Shown: positions 13,041 through 15,145 of the stretch, piece after piece
How the letters are laid out: each line of letters opens with the position of its first letter
How positions within the stretch are numbered: the first letter of the stretch is position 1
DNA from: CAYYJM01 sp964471755
GTDB taxonomy: Bacteria > Planctomycetota > Planctomycetia > Gemmatales > Gemmataceae
Length of the DNA stretch: 15,145 bases
Assembly: GCA_964471755.1 (NCBI GenBank)
Contig: CAYYJM010000151.1
Location: 1-15,145 of the forward strand
Direction: 5' to 3'
Notes under the pieces: generated by a model
Databases searched by the model: none
What the model saw: only the letters and a program-made list of their open reading frames with translations
Told to the model about the DNA's origin: nothing
Translations under genes and position numbers: made by a program

Positions 13041-14111
13041 ATGAGACCAGGAGCGAGCGCACGCCGAGCCTTCACCCTGATCGAGCTGCTGGTAGTGATC
13101 GCGATCATCGCCATTCTGATCGGGCTGCTTCTGCCCGCCGTCCAGAAGGTTCGCGGGGCTGCCTATCGGATGCAGTGTGCGAACCATCTCAAGCAGATCG
13201 GCCTGGCCCTGCACAATTACGAGAGCGCCCAGCGGGTGTTCCCGCCCGCCTACACGACGGCAAACACCCGGCTCGACGGCTCGGCCTTCGGGATCGCCTA
13301 CGGCGATGAGTATCGCAATGGCCCGCCGGGCTGGGCCTGGGGCGTCTTCCTGCTACCGTACCTGGAGCAGGAGAACCTGTTCCGGCAGTTCGATCTGAAG
13401 CAACCGTGCTGGTCGCCGGCCTTTGCCGTGGCGGTGACCACCCCGGTGTCGCTGTTCCTCTGCCCGGCCGCGACCGGCGGCAGCGATGGGTTCGAGGTCC
13501 AGCGCCAGGGGGCCGACGTCCGCCACGGGGTGCCGCTCACCCGCAGCGACGGTAGCCGAATCCGGTTCGCTCATTCGCACTACGTCACGAACGCCGGCAT
13601 CCACCAACCGTGGGGTCGGACCTCCGCCTACAGCTTCGACTATGACATCGCCGAACCAATCTCCGAGAACGGCAACCGGCTCGCCCGGATCGACGGCCCC
13701 TTCTATCGCAATTCGCGAGTGAGCGTGGCCCGGATTCTCGACGGCCTGTCCAACACGATCTTCATCGGCGAACACAGCTCACGGCTGAGCCACAAGACGT
13801 GGGTCGGCGTGGTGCCCGGTGCGGTCACGCCACCCCGGCTCGACCTCCACCCCTGGCCTTCGGAGAACAACGGAGCGGGCTGCCTGGTCGGCGTCCACAG
13901 CGGCCCGGATACGCACGACCACCCCGAGGTCATCATCCATGCTCCGAATGATCCGTTCGGCCATACCGATCAGATGTGGGGCGAACATGGCGACGGCTGC
14001 AACGTCCTCTTCGGCGACGGCTCCATTCGCTTCGTTTCGACGTTCATCAACCCCGACACGTTTGTTGCCCTCTCCACCCGTGACGGCGGGGAGGTGGCGC
14101 GTGACGACTGA
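13041..14111 (+). CDS. DUF1559 prepilin-like protein (H-X9-DG family)
   Basis: The 356-residue product begins with a type IV pilin/type II secretion pseudopilin signal: RRAFTLIELLVVIAIIAIL (8-26), with Phe11 and Glu15 of the N-methylation motif. Ala10 replaces the usual Gly before the prepilin peptidase cut. The DUF1559 body follows (CANHLKQIGLALHNYESA, FPPAY, GPPGWAWGVFLLPYLEQ), then the C-terminal H-X9-DG signature, HGDGCNVLFGDG (His316 to Gly327). Planctomycetes carry very many copies, presumed to be pseudopilin-like envelope or surface proteins of unknown task. The start is ATG 13041 with AGGAGAGGGAA at 13029-13039. Its stop overlaps the next gene by 11 bases. Confidence 0.93.
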   Translation: MRPGASARRAFTLIELLVVIAIIAILIGLLLPAVQKVRGAAYRMQCANHLKQIGLALHNYESAQRVFPPAYTTANTRLDGSAFGIAYGDEYRNGPPGWAWGVFLLPYLEQENLFRQFDLKQPCWSPAFAVAVTTPVSLFLCPAATGGSDGFEVQRQGADVRHGVPLTRSDGSRIRFAHSHYVTNAGIHQPWGRTSAYSFDYDIAEPISENGNRLARIDGPFYRNSRVSVARILDGLSNTIFIGEHSSRLSHKTWVGVVPGAVTPPRLDLHPWPSENNGAGCLVGVHSGPDTHDHPEVIIHAPNDPFGHTDQMWGEHGDGCNVLFGDGSIRFVSTFINPDTFVALSTRDGGEVARDD

Positions 14112-14460
14112 CCCGACCGACGATCGCGGCCAGCGTGAACGCCTGGCCCGCTGCGTGCTGATCGGCGTGGCGGTCCTGCTGGGAGCGTTCGTCCTGTTCG
14201 CCTATCTCAGCCAACCGCCCCAGATGGGCACGAGCGCGGAGGTCTTCAAGACGGTCGATGCCCTGTACACCGCCGTCCGGAGCCGGGATGAGAGACGTCT
14301 GGCCCAGGCCGAACGGCGGCTACAGGGCTACCGGGAAGCGGGCAAGTTGCCCTCGGCCGCGGCGAACGCCCTGGACGCGATCATCGGCACGGCCCGGGCC
14401 GGATCATGGCAACCCGCTGCCGAGCGACTCCATGCGTTCATGCGGGCGCAGCAGCGCTGA
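14101..14460 (+). CDS. Small single-pass membrane protein coupled to DUF1559
   Basis: The 119-residue product has a short charged cytoplasmic start (TTDPTDDRGQRERLAR), one membrane segment at about 17-36 (CVLIGVAVLLGAFVLFAYLS), and an outer helical domain containing MGTSAEVFKTVDALYTAVRSRDERRLAQAERRLQGYREAGKLP and ending WQPAAERLHAFMRAQQR. I recall such a protein next to DUF1559 genes in other planctomycetes, with the VFKTVDALYTAV and AGKLP segments kept. It starts with GTG 14101 inside the end of the DUF1559 gene, with GGGGAGGTGG at 14088-14097, an arrangement that fits translational coupling and a joint function. No domain name or activity can be given. The helical outer part could bind the pseudopilin. 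Confidence 0.82.
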   Translation: MTTDPTDDRGQRERLARCVLIGVAVLLGAFVLFAYLSQPPQMGTSAEVFKTVDALYTAVRSRDERRLAQAERRLQGYREAGKLPSAAANALDAIIGTARAGSWQPAAERLHAFMRAQQR

Positions 14461-14517
14461 GGTCCGCCCTTGTCAACGGCGCGATTTCTCGTCACTCTGA
14501 GTGGGGAGGATCGCGCC

Positions 14518-15145
14518 ATGATCGAATCCGACTGGCTCAACTGTCTGTCCCTGGACCATCTTCTGGATTCGCTGCCCGTTCCGTTGAGCGAGCGACGCTG
14601 GCGGCTGCTCGCCTGCGGCATCTGTCGGCAGGTGGGAGCGGCCGAGGACAACGCCGACCTGCGCGCCGTCCTGGAGACGGCCGAGGCATTCGCGGACGGC
14701 CAGCAGACTGCTCGGAAACTCGGCATCGATCACCGCAAGGCGGCACGTCTGACCCGGAGCCGAAGCCGGACGGCGCTGCAATCCATGAGCCGCTGGAACC
14801 AGGCCGACGACCCGGATCATCGTGCGGAATTGTACTCTCAGGCTCAACTCAACGGACGACGAGCCGCCTTCGCCCACCTGATCTCCCAGGCGGCGGCGGA
14901 GGCGGTCCGATCCTTCTTTCGGCCACCGCCAGGACACACGCCGGCCGCCACCCTGCTCGCCACCTTCAGCGAGATGCTCCTGGACGAACAGGCGGCGGTC
15001 GTTCACGATGTCGCCGGCAATCCCTTCCACCGGAAGGCGATCGCTCCGGACCTGCTCACCTGGCGTGACGGCTTCATCGGGCATCTGGCACGCGACATCT
15101 ACGACCATCAGACCTGGGAGGACGTGGCGATCCTTGGGGATGCCC
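14518..15145 (+). CDS. Gemmata-type paralogous family protein, 3' end cut by the window
   Basis: The frame opens at ATG 14518 (GGGGAGGA at 14503-14510) and stays open to the last base, giving 209 residues. The N-terminal part (ESDWLNCLSLDHLLDSL, ERRWRLLACGICRQVG, AVLETAEAFADG) and the C-terminal part (NPFHRKAIAPDLLTWRDGFIGHLARDIYD) match a family I remember as highly multiplied in Gemmata and relatives, usually with CCR in place of GICR and a C-terminus of the form NPFRPV...LTWNDGTV..LA..IYDER. Only the last 10-20 residues are probably missing. The middle of many relatives is an Ala/Trp-rich repeat; here it is a shorter Arg/Ala/Gln-rich helix. Function unknown; I know of no assigned activity. 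An 11-base dyad CACTCTGAGTG (14493-14503) lies just before the start. Confidence 0.78.
   Translation, partial: MIESDWLNCLSLDHLLDSLPVPLSERRWRLLACGICRQVGAAEDNADLRAVLETAEAFADGQQTARKLGIDHRKAARLTRSRSRTALQSMSRWNQADDPDHRAELYSQAQLNGRRAAFAHLISQAAAEAVRSFFRPPPGHTPAATLLATFSEMLLDEQAAVVHDVAGNPFHRKAIAPDLLTWRDGFIGHLARDIYDHQTWEDVAILGDA

Noticed and set aside
1..15145. tRNA, rRNA, transposase, integrase or phage genes
   Set aside because: Reading both strands I saw no tRNA-like cloverleaf with a CCA or TTC-arm signature, no rRNA motif and no recombinase motif in any real gene; a covariance scan was not possible.

Overview
The window looks like ordinary chromosomal DNA from a GC-rich planctomycete, most likely of the Gemmata group. 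The lineage call rests on protein families I recognise from memory: a DUF1559 (prepilin-like, H-X9-DG) protein followed by a small membrane protein, a VIT/von Willebrand A type C-terminus, a kinase with DFA in place of DFG, an RsgA with a MAKKKK-type N-terminal extension, and a terminal fragment of a large Gemmata-type paralogous family. No search was run.

Layout, left to right. (1) 1-815: the 3' end of a VIT/vWA-type protein, cut by the window edge. (2) 843-968: an intergenic cluster of three copies of a GC-rich hairpin repeat with a GAAA loop. (3) 1065-1907: a Tat-exported sugar phosphate isomerase/epimerase-like TIM barrel. (4) 2002-3837: a ferredoxin-NADP reductase and, 42 bases later, an atypical Ser/Thr kinase. 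(5) 3906-4036: a long inverted repeat with nested hairpins, in front of accA (4123-5130) and a closely spaced ABA4-like membrane protein (5147-5575). (6) 5576-6079: a gene-free 0.5 kb holding a second inverted repeat and a possible promoter. (7) 6080-9679: a MacA/MacB-type export operon (adaptor, ATPase, permease) with no outer-membrane partner nearby. (8) 9688-9715: a shared hairpin terminator, then rsgA on the minus strand (9724-10914). (9) 10915-11348: a non-coding stretch with a good sigma70-like promoter, leading to a small ribbon-helix-helix-like protein (11349-11591). (10) 11709-12935: a secreted or lipid-anchored protein built of four internal repeats. (11) 12983-14460: twin dyads, then the DUF1559 gene overlapping a small membrane protein gene. 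(12) 14518 to the end: a Gemmata-type family protein cut by the window edge.

All genes but rsgA are on the plus strand. Probable transcription units are 2002-3837, 4123-5575, 6080-9679 and 13041-14460. The housekeeping content is fatty acid synthesis (AccA), redox (FNR) and 30S ribosome maturation (RsgA). The rest is envelope or lineage-specific.

I see no defence island, CRISPR array, transposase, prophage gene, rRNA or tRNA. The least explained material is the intergenic structure (three kinds of inverted repeat, one with compensatory base changes between its arms), the four-repeat lipoprotein candidate, and the lineage-specific small proteins. I cannot honestly claim a complete new system here.
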